From: JASFJH01 sp050117725
GTDB lineage: Bacteria > Pseudomonadota > Gammaproteobacteria > AKS1
Length of the DNA stretch: 15,222 nucleotides
Reading direction: 5' to 3'
Assembly (NCBI GenBank): GCA_050117725.1
Contig: JASFME010000027.1
Location: forward strand, 1-15,222
A program made the translations under genes and the position numbers. Position 1 is the first letter of the stretch; every line of letters starts with the position of its first letter. This document shows positions 5,688 to 14,833 of the stretch, piece by piece. The notes under the pieces were generated by a model. That model had not been told where the DNA came from. It was given only the letters and a program-made list of their open reading frames with translations, and made no database searches.

Positions 5688-6236
5688 ATGGCGGACACTG
5701 CGACAAAACCCGATCCTCTTGCCCTGCTTGCTGACATCGATCAGCGCAGTCGCGCACACGCGGCAGGTTTGCCGCAACAGGAAGACTTCAAGAGCTCGGC
5801 GCTGGCCGTAGGATTTCGTATTGGCGGTATCAGTCTCGTGACGCCGGTGGGTGAGGTTGCGGAACTTTTGACCTATCCACACATGTCCCGGGTGCCGGGC
5901 ACCAAGTCCTGGGTAAAGGGGATCGCCAATGTCCGCGGTAATCTGCTGCCGATTATGGACCTGAAAGATTACCTGACCCGTGAGCCGACCCGCGTCGATC
6001 TGCGTAGTCGTGTGCTCGTCGTCAATCATGAGGGTGTGTTTGCGGGCCTGCTGGTCGAAGAGGTGATGGGTCTGCGTCATTACTATGATGAAGATTTTTC
6101 CCGCAAATTGCCGGAGTGTGACAACTTTTTGAAGAGTTACCTGGTGGGTACCTACTCACAGGAAGGACAGGAACTGGGTGTGTTCAGTATGTATGCGTTG
6201 GCGAAGAGTCCGTTATTTCTTCAGGCAGCGTTATAA
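5688..6236 (+). CDS. pilI: CheW-like coupling protein PilI
   Basis: A 182-residue protein with one CheW domain spanning about residues 40-180. Typical features are AVGFRIGGISLVTPVGEVAE at the start of the domain, KGIANVRGNLLPIMDLKDYL, and RVLVVNHEGVFAGLLVEEVM. CheW-type proteins link the receptor to the kinase; here PilI should couple PilJ to ChpA at the inner membrane. The N-terminal extension of about 40 residues is polar and of no known function. The start has only a weak AGAG-like binding site. It begins 20 bases after pilH and ends 85 bases before pilJ, the longest gap inside this operon. Confidence 0.94.
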   Translation: MADTATKPDPLALLADIDQRSRAHAAGLPQQEDFKSSALAVGFRIGGISLVTPVGEVAELLTYPHMSRVPGTKSWVKGIANVRGNLLPIMDLKDYLTREPTRVDLRSRVLVVNHEGVFAGLLVEEVMGLRHYYDEDFSRKLPECDNFLKSYLVGTYSQEGQELGVFSMYALAKSPLFLQAAL

Positions 6237-6308
6237 CATTAATTGAAAAAAATGTGCCGACCGGTCAAGGGTGTGGCAAGCAACAATAACTGCAGGACTG
6301 GGTGTTGC

Positions 6309-6313
6309 AGGAG
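6309..6313 (+). promoter_or_regulatory. Ribosome binding site of pilJ
   Basis: AGGAG lies eight bases before the ATG at 6322 and supports that start over the in-frame GTG at 6271. The surrounding TGCAGGA heptamer occurs twice (6291-6297 and 6306-6312), and GCAACA at 6280-6285 could pair with TGTTGC at 6303-6308 just before the site. Confidence 0.7.
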
Positions 6314-6321
6314 ACCAACAG

Positions 6322-8364
6322 ATGAAGAATGTAAATATAGATATCAGCAAGTACCTGAAACTCGAGAAACTGAAGGGCGCCGGCTTGCTGCAATTGCTCG
6401 CTGTATCGATTGCCGCGGTATTTATCGCACTGGTTGTGACGATTGTGATCAACTACCAGCGTGGTGCCTACGACACCGATTACCTGACTATCGCCGGTGA
6501 GCAGCGCGTACTTTCCCAGACGATGACCAGTTATGCTCTCGAGGCCTCGCGCGGTGATGAAATCGCTTTTGATCGCTTGCAGAATTTCCGTAACCAGTTC
6601 GAGTCCCGCAGCGTGGCCTTTAATGAAGGTGACCCGGAGAGGGGCTTTGCTCCTTCACCTGCAGAAATGCAGGACCAGCTTGCCGCAGTGAACAGCACCT
6701 GGAACGAATACCGGGAAAACGTCGATTCGATTCTCGCGCGTAAGGAGGCCATCCTTTCACTCGGCAGCTCGGTGCAGGACATTGCCGATAATATCCCGAA
6801 CCTGCTCGCCCTGTCGGACGAGGTGGTCGGTATCCTGATCGAACAGGGGGCCTCACCGCAACAGATTTACATTGCCAGCCGCCAGCTCATGTTGACCCAG
6901 CGTATTGCCAACAATGTTACCCGCGTGCTGCAGGGTGGCCAGGGCGCGGCGACCGCCGCTGACCGTTTCGGTCGTGATACGGCGCTGTTCGGCCGGGTCC
7001 ACCGTGGCATGCTTAACGGTGACCGTATCCTGCGTATTTCGGCGGTGAATGATATTGATGCCCGTGACAAGCTCGAGGAAGTGGGCGAGGTCTTCACGAT
7101 TATTTCCGACCTGGTCGGCAAGGTACTCGAATCGTCACCGGAAATGTTCCTTGTCCATGATGCCGCAGACAAGATCTCGGCCAGTTCCGGCATCCTGCTG
7201 GGTAACCTGACCTCACTGGTTGAGTACTACAATAACAAGATTGGCCAGCGCGTCTTGCCCTACATCACGGTCGCGCTGGCGGTTGTCCTGTTTGTTCTGC
7301 TCGTCCTGCTTGCCTATACATTGATCAGTGAGGCGCGCCGCCGTACCGGCGAGGCTGAAGCGGCCAGTCGCCGTAACCAGGAAGCGATTATGCGACTGCT
7401 GAACGAAATGGGCGATCTCGCGGACGGTGACCTGACCGTGCAGGCGACGGTAACCGAAGATATTACCGGTGCGATTGCGGACTCCATCAACTATACCATC
7501 GACGCGTTGCGTAACCTCGTGACCTCGATCAACGAAGCCTCGGTGCAGGTGTCTTCGGCATCACAGGAGACGCAGGCGACTGCCATGCATCTTGCCGAAG
7601 CCTCTGATCACCAGGCACAGCAGATTACCGGTGCCAGTACCGCGATTAACGAAATGGCGGTTTCCATCGAAAACGTTTCGAAGAACGCTGTAGAGTCAGC
7701 ATCGGTGGCGCAGCGCTCACTTGAAACTGCGCGACATGGCTCGGAAACGGTACAGCGTACCATCAAGGGTATGGACAACATCCGTGAGAACATTCAGGAA
7801 ACCTCGAAGCGTATCAAGCGTCTTGGTGAAAGTTCGCAGGAAATCGGTGAAATCGTTGAACTCATTAACGACATTGCCGACCAGACCAACATTCTCGCCC
7901 TGAACGCGGCGATCCAGGCGGCCATGGCCGGTGAGCAGGGTCGTGGCTTCGCGGTCGTTGCGGACGAAGTCCAGCGCCTCGCAGAACGTTCATCGAATGC
8001 AACCAAGCAGATTGAAGCGCTGGTGAAAACGATTCAGACCGATACCAACGAAGCAGTTATCTCGATGGAACAGTCCACCACCAACGTGGTATCCGGGGCC
8101 AAGCAGGCCGAGGATGCGGGCCGCGCGCTTTCCGAGATCGACAAGGTGTCGTCACAACTCGCGGATCTGATTCACAACATTTCCGATACATCGAAACAGC
8201 AGGCGGGGGCGGCATCGAATATCTCCGAAACCATGAACGTGATCCAGGAGATTACGACCCAGACCTCGGCCGGTACCAACGAAACAGCGACCTCGATTGG
8301 TAACCTTGCCGAACTGGCGAACGAACTGCGTAAGTCGGTTTCCGGCTTCAAGCTGCCGGAATAA
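6322..8364 (+). CDS. pilJ: Type IV pilus methyl-accepting chemotaxis receptor PilJ
   Basis: A 680-residue membrane receptor, close to the length of Pseudomonas PilJ. It has a short cytoplasmic start, TM1 at about 21-43, a periplasmic region with two PilJ-type repeats (IAGEQRVLSQ at 57-66 and IASRQLMLTQR at 184-194), TM2 at about 314-336, a HAMP-like segment, and a long coiled-coil signalling domain. The tip of the hairpin reads QTNILALNAAIQAAMAGEQG, then RGFAVVADEVQ (about 521-551), the highly conserved receptor contact with CheA and CheW. The C-terminus ends SGFKLPE and has no NWETF-type tether for CheR. PilJ is thought to sense pilus or surface signals and control ChpA. The ATG at 6322 has AGGAG eight bases upstream; an in-frame GTG at 6271 would add 17 uncharacteristic residues and was not used. 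Confidence 0.97.
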   Translation: MKNVNIDISKYLKLEKLKGAGLLQLLAVSIAAVFIALVVTIVINYQRGAYDTDYLTIAGEQRVLSQTMTSYALEASRGDEIAFDRLQNFRNQFESRSVAFNEGDPERGFAPSPAEMQDQLAAVNSTWNEYRENVDSILARKEAILSLGSSVQDIADNIPNLLALSDEVVGILIEQGASPQQIYIASRQLMLTQRIANNVTRVLQGGQGAATAADRFGRDTALFGRVHRGMLNGDRILRISAVNDIDARDKLEEVGEVFTIISDLVGKVLESSPEMFLVHDAADKISASSGILLGNLTSLVEYYNNKIGQRVLPYITVALAVVLFVLLVLLAYTLISEARRRTGEAEAASRRNQEAIMRLLNEMGDLADGDLTVQATVTEDITGAIADSINYTIDALRNLVTSINEASVQVSSASQETQATAMHLAEASDHQAQQITGASTAINEMAVSIENVSKNAVESASVAQRSLETARHGSETVQRTIKGMDNIRENIQETSKRIKRLGESSQEIGEIVELINDIADQTNILALNAAIQAAMAGEQGRGFAVVADEVQRLAERSSNATKQIEALVKTIQTDTNEAVISMEQSTTNVVSGAKQAEDAGRALSEIDKVSSQLADLIHNISDTSKQQAGAASNISETMNVIQEITTQTSAGTNETATSIGNLAELANELRKSVSGFKLPE

Positions 8365-8394
8365 TCGCACTTGTCCGGCAAGTGGTGAACCGAC

Positions 8395-9279
8395 GTGGCT
8401 GTGCAGGATAATACGCTCAAGACGGCATGGACCGGGATGACCCCGGTGCCCGAGATTGACGAAGACGAGTATCTTCGCTGGAAGCTCATGCTTGAAGATC
8501 GTACCGGCATGATCCTGCCAAATGAGCGGCGCTCGTTCCTGGTGACCAGCCTTGGTATCCGCATGCGTGAAATCGGCTATAGCGACTATGCCAGTTATTA
8601 CGATTTCATTAGCAAAGGTACGCAGGGCAAGGTCGAATGGTCCGTACTCGTCGACCGGCTCACGGTGCATGAAACACGTTTCTTTCGGCACCCCTCTTCT
8701 GTTGAATTGATACGGGAACACTTGTTGCCGCAGTGGACAACATCTCCTGCTGAACAGACCAGCCTGCATTTCTGGAGCGTGGGCTGCTCAACCGGTGAAG
8801 AACCCTACACACTGGCGATGTTGCTTGATGAGTTTCGCGAAACCGAACAGTGTAATTACTACTATGGCGTGACGGCCTCCGATATCAGCCTCGCATCACT
8901 GGCGACCGGCCGGCGCGGTATATATCACGCGCGCAAACTGCGCGGTGTGGATGAAGACACCGTCGAACATTATTTCAGACGTATTGACGATACGCATTAC
9001 GAGATTGACCCGGAACTGCGCAAGCGGATCTGTTTCGCACATATAAATGTACTGGATATGGCGCGCGTGCCGGTCAGCAAGGTACACCTGATAGTGTGTC
9101 AGAACCTGCTGATCTATTTTGACCGTGAACGTCGTATCGAGATATTGAACAACCTGGCCAGGCACTTGCACCCTGGTGGCGTTTTGATTCTGGGTTCAGG
9201 TGAGATTCTTGGCTGGAAACCGCAGGACTTTGAGCGCATTGATTACAACGACACACTCGCGTTCAGGCTCAAGCCATAG
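8395..9279 (+). CDS. pilK: CheR-type protein-glutamate methyltransferase PilK
   Basis: A 294-residue CheR family methyltransferase. It should use S-adenosylmethionine to methylate glutamates on the receptor PilJ. The N-terminal helical part (WKLMLEDRTGMILPNERRSF, about 24-43) precedes the Rossmann-type domain with SVGCSTGEEPYTLAM (G130 to E136, cofactor loop). Further on are VCQNLLIYFDRERR (N237) and HLHPGGVLILGSGE. Classical CheR proteins have RNV at the position read here as CQNL. I chose the GTG at 8395, which gives the usual family length; an ATG at 8437 is an alternative, and neither has a strong binding site, so the start is uncertain. It begins 30 bases after pilJ and ends 24 before chpA. 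Confidence 0.93.
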   Translation: MAVQDNTLKTAWTGMTPVPEIDEDEYLRWKLMLEDRTGMILPNERRSFLVTSLGIRMREIGYSDYASYYDFISKGTQGKVEWSVLVDRLTVHETRFFRHPSSVELIREHLLPQWTTSPAEQTSLHFWSVGCSTGEEPYTLAMLLDEFRETEQCNYYYGVTASDISLASLATGRRGIYHARKLRGVDEDTVEHYFRRIDDTHYEIDPELRKRICFAHINVLDMARVPVSKVHLIVCQNLLIYFDRERRIEILNNLARHLHPGGVLILGSGEILGWKPQDFERIDYNDTLAFRLKP

Positions 9280-9303
9280 AACGACGGGTGGCTGGATATT
9301 CTT

Positions 9304-12300
9304 ATGTCAGAAGGTTTTGATTACAGTACGCTGAACTGGGTCAAGGGTGAGATTGACGCCACTCTTGATCAGGCGCGTCAGGCGCTCGAGGCTTATGTCG
9401 AGAACCCGGATGATGAGCCTCAGCTGCAGTTCTGTGTCACCTACCTGCACCAGGTTCACGGCACCCTGAAGATGGTGGAACTGTACGGTGCGGTGATGTT
9501 TGCCGAGGAAATGGAATACCTGGCGCAAGCGTTGCTCGACAAGAAGATTGCGCAAAAAGAAGACGCCTATGAAGTGCTCATGAGGGCGATCCTGCAATTA
9601 CCTGATTACCTCGAGAAACTGCAAGGCGGTCAACGAGATGTACCGGTCAGCCTGTTGTCGCTGCTTAATGATATGCGCGCAATCTGCGGCCGCAGCCTCA
9701 TGTCGGAAAGCGCCTTCTTTGCACCGGACCTGGGTGTAGACACCCCGGGTCGCGCAGATGCGCGGCCAGATGTGGATGCGGCTGCCGAAGCAAAGCGCTT
9801 ACGCCATGCTTACCAGATGGGTCTGGTGGGCTTCTTCCGTGAACGTAATGTAGAAAAGAGTCTCGAGCAGATTGCTTCGGTGATTCATGCCATGCGCGGC
9901 GTGGTAAACGATAACGCCGTGGCACAAATGTTCTGGTCGGCAGGGGCAGTGGTCGAAGCTCTCATGGATAAAGGGCTCGAAGCCACCGTTTCGGTGAAAC
10001 TGCTGCTCGGTAATGTTGATCGCCAACTGAAAAAACTTATCGACGGTGGTATCGCTGCCCTGCAGGCTGAACCGCCGACAGATTTGGTTAAAAACCTGCT
10101 GTATTACACTGGTACCGCGACCTCAAACGGACCGCTGGTCAGTGAGTTGCGTGAGGCCTTCAACCTGGAAGAACTGGTCAGCGGCACGATAGCCGCGGCT
10201 GATGAACAAGGCGGTGGTCTCGGCGGCGTCAATGTCGAGGTTATGGAAACGGTATCCGCGGCAGTGAAAGAAGACCTGACGCATATCAAGGACCAGGTCG
10301 ATCTGTATGTGCGGGCCGAGAACCCCGATCCCGCCAGCCTGGAGCCTCTCGTCGATGCACTGAAACGTGTCGCCGATACGCTTGGCATGCTGGGCCTGGG
10401 AACGCAGCGTAATGTCGTGGTCGAGCAGTCGGCTGTGGTCAAGGACATCACGCAAGGCAAACTCGATGCCAATGACGAAACGCTGATGGAAATGGCCGGT
10501 GCCTTCCTGTTTATTGAATCCAGCCTGAGTGATCTGAGCAAGGGTGAAGCGCCAAATGAAAAACACGGCAATGCCGTGTTGCGCGGACTGAAACGCTTGC
10601 AGGGCGAAGAGGCCGAGGCCGCAGCTGGTGAGGAAGAAACCCCGGCCTCATTAATGCAGGAATCGGATCAGCGTGAATTGCTCAGCGCCGTGGTGCGCGA
10701 GGCCAAGAATGATATGGCGCGCGTCAAGGAAGCGATTGTCGGATTTATTACTGCGCCATGGGAACATGAACTGCTTAACGAGGTACCCCAGCTCAACCGC
10801 CAGATTCGTGGCAGCATGTCTATGCTGTCTCTCGAACAGGCAGCGGAAATGCTGTCCGCAGTCAATAATTATATAAGCGAAGAATTGATCGGCAAGAAGG
10901 ATATCCCTGATCAGGACCGGCTGGATGCGCTCGCTGATGCGATCACAAGTATCGAGTATTACCTCGAAGCCGTTGATGAGCATCGCACCGATTCGGATGA
11001 GATCCTGAAGTTTGCGCAACGGAGTTTGCAGAACCTCGGCTACCCGGTAGGCGAGCAGACTGCTGAAGCCGCACCGGAGATACCCTCACCAGGTACCGAA
11101 GCGATAAGCGAAGCCGCGCCCGCAGAAGAACAGCTGCCTGAAGAACCTGCTGCCGGCGTTGCGGAACAGGATGACTATGCCAGCCTCGATCTGGACGCCG
11201 AACTGGCGAGTGGCGATCCACTGCTGGCGGAAGCCAGCGCAGAGGAAGCGGCTGAGATCGAGTCGCAGCCGCCTGAAGAGTTCGAACCGGCCGCGGCAGC
11301 CGGGACTGAAACGCAAGTCGAGGCAGAGGCGACTGCCCCGCCAGTTATGGCGACGGTTGATGAAGATGACCTCGATGACGAGATCCTCGAAATCTTTTTC
11401 GAGGAAGCCACCGAAGAAATGGCGACGCTGAACGAATACTTCCCGAAGTGGAAGGCCAGCCCTGATGATGAAGATGCCATGGGCACAGTGCGGCGTTCGC
11501 TCCACACCCTCAAGGGCAGTGGCCGGATGGTCGGGGCGATGCAAATCGGTGAATACGCCTGGGCATTTGAAAATATGCTCAACCGCGTCATCGACAAAAC
11601 CATACCGATGAGTGCCGAGATGTTTGATCTCGTCACCGAAGGCCTTGCCGTCCTGCCGGAGCTGGTGGATCACTTCAAGGGTGGCCCGGCGCCGAGCGCT
11701 GATATCGAAGCGCTGCAGGAACGCGCACATGACATCAGCAAAGGTGGCAGTGGCCAGCTTGCCGCAACAGCGAGAACAGACGAAGTACCGGTGATAGCCA
11801 GCAAGGAAGCGCTCAAGGCCGGCAAAAGTGATAGTTGGGCACCGCCACAAGCGGAGGCGGTGATCCCTGAGGAAGAAGCCGAATCTACCGAAGAGGCTAA
11901 AGAGGAGGCTAAAGAAGAAGACGATAAACATATCGATCCGGTTCTGCTTGAGATATTCACCAAGGAAGCAATCAAGCACCTCGATGCGATCAATGAGTTT
12001 ATCAAGCTATGTGAAGGGCGTGGCTATGATTGCCGTATCAGTGAAGACCTGACCCGTGCCGTGCATACCATGCATGGCAGTGCCCACATGGCCAATATCA
12101 AGGATATTGCCGAGGTCTGCAGTCTGCTTGAGAGATACATCAAGCTGCTACAGAGCAATAACACCCCGGTCATTCAGGACATCAATAACCTGCTGATTGA
12201 CTTCGAGAAACAGTTGCGTAGCCGGGTAAGCATGTTGCCGGACCCGGATGCCTCAACGCGTTACAAGGATGGCTTGCTGAAGAAGATCAATGCCCTGTAC

Positions 12301-14832
12301 GACCAGGAACTGGCCAGGGAAGTCGAACGCAAACCTGTCACAACGGAAGAGCCCGGTCTGGATATCTCCATGCCGAACGTTTCGGCAGGGTACGACGAGA
12401 GCGGTGTGGATCCCGAACTGCTCGAGATATTCGTCGAGGAAGGAGCCGAGATACTGGATGCCAGTGAGGTGACCTTGCAGAACTGGGTCAATGACTCGGA
12501 TAACAAGGAACTCGTTAACCAGTTACAACGTGAGATCCATACCCTCAAGGGTGGTGCGCGCATGGCCGATATCAAGGGCATGGGTGATCTGAGTCACAGT
12601 CTTGAAACGATGATTATTGCTGTGACCGAAGGACGTGTGCCGGTGTCGAAGAAGATGTTCGACATTATCCAGCTGGCCCATGACAAGCTCGTGGTTATGC
12701 TCGAGCATGTACAACATCACCAGGTTGTGCCGGAAGAAACCACGTTAATCGAAAAGATCGATGCGTTGACCGCCGGTAAGGATATTGATGCGCTTGAGGC
12801 GGAGGAAGCGGTCGAGACAGAGGCCGAATTGCCAGAAGCCGAAGAGATTGTGGTCGAAGCGGCTGAAGGCCTCGAGGCAGAGGAAGCTGTCGAGACTGAG
12901 CCTGTTGCTGAAGAAGTGGTGGAACCTGCCGAGATCATCGAGATCCCGGAACACATGCCTGCAGCGAAGGCGCCAAAGCCGGCCGCAAGGCCAGGCCGCA
13001 TACAGCACGAGCAGATTCGTGTACGCGCCGATTTGCTTGATAGCCTGGTTAATTTTGCCGGTGAAGTCAGTATTTATCGTTCACGCATTGAACAACAGGT
13101 TGGTACCTTCGGTTACAACCTGACAGAAATGGATCAAACGATTGCCCGTTTGCGCGAGCAATTGCGCCGTTTTGAGATCGAAACAGAGACGCAAATCATG
13201 TACCGCCTGGAGGGGACAGGCGTCGAATATGATGAGGATTTCGACCCGCTTGAAATGGACCGTTTCTCCAACATGCAGCAGCTGTCGCGTTCCTTGCTCG
13301 AGTCCCTGAATGACCTGTCGAGTATCCAGGGTCTGCTCGATAACCAGACGCGTGAGACAGAAACTCTCCTGTTGCAACAGTCACGCGTGAATACTGAATT
13401 GCAGGAAGGACTCATGCGGACCCGCATGGTGCCCTTCAGCACGCACTTGCCACGTATGCGTCGACTGGTTCGCCAGACCAGCAATGAGTTGAAGAAACAG
13501 GTTGAACTGATCGTCACTGGCGAAGAGGCAGAACTTGATCGCAGTGTACTGGATCGCGTGATGCCGCCGCTGGAACACATGTTGCGTAACGCGGTAGACC
13601 ATGGCCTGGAAACACCGGCACAGCGTGAGAAGGCCGGGAAACCGGGGGCTGGACGTATTCATCTCGATGTCAGCCGTGAGGGTGCCGAAGTTGTTATTCG
13701 TATTACCGATGATGGCGCAGGTATTAACCTTGATGCGATTCGCAAGAAAGCGATCGAGCATGGCTTGCTGAACAGCAAGTCGGATCTGACTGACAAGGAA
13801 ATTCTGCGTTTTATCCTCGAATCCGGTTTCAGTACCGCGAAAAAGGTGACCCAGATTTCCGGCCGCGGCGTTGGTATGGACGTGGTCAACAGCGAGATCA
13901 AGCAACTTGGCGGTACCTTGCAGATTGATACCGACAAGGGCAGGGGCAGTCGCTTTACCATTCGCCTGCCGCTGACACTGTCCGTGAACAAGGCCCTGCT
14001 CGTACATGTTGGCGAAGAAGTCTTTGCTATCCCGCTGTCAAGTGTGGATAGCGTGGTGCGGGTCAGCTATGACGAGCTCAAGACCTTCTATGAACAGGAC
14101 AACCCACGCTATGAATACGGGGGTTACAGTTACCGCTTTATGCATCTTGGCAGCCTGCTTGGACTAAATGAAGCAATGCTGCCTTTACCGGACAGCAAAT
14201 TGCCGATGTTGCTGGTGCGTGCCGGTGATCACCGTGTCGCCCTGCAGATTGAAGGTCTGCTGGGCAGCCGCGAAATTGTAGTCAAAACCGTCGGTCCGCA
14301 GATCAGTAGTGTCAGGGCAATCTCCGGCGCAACGATTCTCGGTGATGGTAACGTGGCCCTGATTCTCGATATGCCTTCACTCGTGTATATGGACTTGTCG
14401 CGGATCAGTATGACCAGTGCCGAGCCGCTTCGCGACGAGGAAGCAGTTGATAAGGAACGGGTTACCACAGTCATGGTGGTGGATGATTCGATCACTGTTC
14501 GCAAGGTCACGACGCGCCTTCTGGAGCGTAATGGTATGCATGTTGTAACAGCAAAAGATGGTGTCGATGCGGTAGCCGTGTTGCAGGAAACCATTCCGGA
14601 CGTCTTCCTGCTGGATATCGAAATGCCCCGTATGGATGGCTATGAACTTGCCACACATATCCGCAATGATGCGAAGCTGAAGAATATCCCGATTATCATG
14701 ATTACTTCGCGTACCGGTGAGAAACACCGTCAGCGTGCCATTGATATTGGTGTTAACCGTTACCTGGGCAAACCGTACCAGGAAAGCGACCTGATGGATA
14801 ACATAAACGAGATCCTGAATGAGTCTCGCTAA
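9304..14832 (+). CDS. chpA: Chemotaxis hybrid histidine kinase ChpA with multiple Hpt domains
   Basis: An 1842-residue CheA-type kinase, shorter than the roughly 2470-residue Pseudomonas ChpA. The N-terminal 580 residues resemble the FimL-like part and appear to contain four Hpt-like units, with H49 (LHQVHG), H195 (IHAMRG), and Lys354 and Arg499 where a His would be expected. Three clear Hpt domains follow: H734 (LHTLKGSGRM), H921 (VHTMHGSAHM) and H1079 (IHTLKGGARM), separated by Glu/Ala/Pro-rich linkers (about 580-690, 830-885, 1160-1220). Next come the dimerisation domain from about 1236, the ATPase with N1429 and H1433, DDGAGI (1469-1474) and GRGVGMD (1520-1526), a CheW-like domain (about 1560-1700) and a receiver with D1727-D1728, D1771, T1801 and K1823. 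It should autophosphorylate and pass phosphate to PilG, PilH and its own receiver. All core catalytic motifs look intact. The binding site before the ATG is weak. Confidence 0.96.
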   Translation: MSEGFDYSTLNWVKGEIDATLDQARQALEAYVENPDDEPQLQFCVTYLHQVHGTLKMVELYGAVMFAEEMEYLAQALLDKKIAQKEDAYEVLMRAILQLPDYLEKLQGGQRDVPVSLLSLLNDMRAICGRSLMSESAFFAPDLGVDTPGRADARPDVDAAAEAKRLRHAYQMGLVGFFRERNVEKSLEQIASVIHAMRGVVNDNAVAQMFWSAGAVVEALMDKGLEATVSVKLLLGNVDRQLKKLIDGGIAALQAEPPTDLVKNLLYYTGTATSNGPLVSELREAFNLEELVSGTIAAADEQGGGLGGVNVEVMETVSAAVKEDLTHIKDQVDLYVRAENPDPASLEPLVDALKRVADTLGMLGLGTQRNVVVEQSAVVKDITQGKLDANDETLMEMAGAFLFIESSLSDLSKGEAPNEKHGNAVLRGLKRLQGEEAEAAAGEEETPASLMQESDQRELLSAVVREAKNDMARVKEAIVGFITAPWEHELLNEVPQLNRQIRGSMSMLSLEQAAEMLSAVNNYISEELIGKKDIPDQDRLDALADAITSIEYYLEAVDEHRTDSDEILKFAQRSLQNLGYPVGEQTAEAAPEIPSPGTEAISEAAPAEEQLPEEPAAGVAEQDDYASLDLDAELASGDPLLAEASAEEAAEIESQPPEEFEPAAAAGTETQVEAEATAPPVMATVDEDDLDDEILEIFFEEATEEMATLNEYFPKWKASPDDEDAMGTVRRSLHTLKGSGRMVGAMQIGEYAWAFENMLNRVIDKTIPMSAEMFDLVTEGLAVLPELVDHFKGGPAPSADIEALQERAHDISKGGSGQLAATARTDEVPVIASKEALKAGKSDSWAPPQAEAVIPEEEAESTEEAKEEAKEEDDKHIDPVLLEIFTKEAIKHLDAINEFIKLCEGRGYDCRISEDLTRAVHTMHGSAHMANIKDIAEVCSLLERYIKLLQSNNTPVIQDINNLLIDFEKQLRSRVSMLPDPDASTRYKDGLLKKINALYDQELAREVERKPVTTEEPGLDISMPNVSAGYDESGVDPELLEIFVEEGAEILDASEVTLQNWVNDSDNKELVNQLQREIHTLKGGARMADIKGMGDLSHSLETMIIAVTEGRVPVSKKMFDIIQLAHDKLVVMLEHVQHHQVVPEETTLIEKIDALTAGKDIDALEAEEAVETEAELPEAEEIVVEAAEGLEAEEAVETEPVAEEVVEPAEIIEIPEHMPAAKAPKPAARPGRIQHEQIRVRADLLDSLVNFAGEVSIYRSRIEQQVGTFGYNLTEMDQTIARLREQLRRFEIETETQIMYRLEGTGVEYDEDFDPLEMDRFSNMQQLSRSLLESLNDLSSIQGLLDNQTRETETLLLQQSRVNTELQEGLMRTRMVPFSTHLPRMRRLVRQTSNELKKQVELIVTGEEAELDRSVLDRVMPPLEHMLRNAVDHGLETPAQREKAGKPGAGRIHLDVSREGAEVVIRITDDGAGINLDAIRKKAIEHGLLNSKSDLTDKEILRFILESGFSTAKKVTQISGRGVGMDVVNSEIKQLGGTLQIDTDKGRGSRFTIRLPLTLSVNKALLVHVGEEVFAIPLSSVDSVVRVSYDELKTFYEQDNPRYEYGGYSYRFMHLGSLLGLNEAMLPLPDSKLPMLLVRAGDHRVALQIEGLLGSREIVVKTVGPQISSVRAISGATILGDGNVALILDMPSLVYMDLSRISMTSAEPLRDEEAVDKERVTTVMVVDDSITVRKVTTRLLERNGMHVVTAKDGVDAVAVLQETIPDVFLLDIEMPRMDGYELATHIRNDAKLKNIPIIMITSRTGEKHRQRAIDIGVNRYLGKPYQESDLMDNINEILNESR
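12793..12900 (+). repeat. Internal repeat in a ChpA acidic linker
   Basis: The decapeptide LEAEEAVETE occurs twice, at ChpA residues 1164-1173 (bases 12793-12822) and 1190-1199 (bases 12871-12900), 78 bases apart. The DNA copies differ at 4 of 30 bases, all silent changes. It lies in the flexible Glu/Ala-rich segment between the last Hpt domain and the kinase core, and probably reflects linker expansion. Confidence 0.75.
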
Positions 14833-14833
14833 A

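Noticed and set aside
11086..11979. Minus-strand open frame of about 300 codons inside chpA
   Set aside because: It mirrors the Glu/Ala-rich linkers and the first clear Hpt domain of chpA; the translation is Phe/Arg-rich with no family signature.
14311..14349. SGAT sequence in ChpA resembling an ApbE flavinylation site
   Set aside because: It is part of the GATILGDG segment common in CheA-type kinases, is in the cytoplasm, and lacks the preceding Asp of the flavinylation motif.
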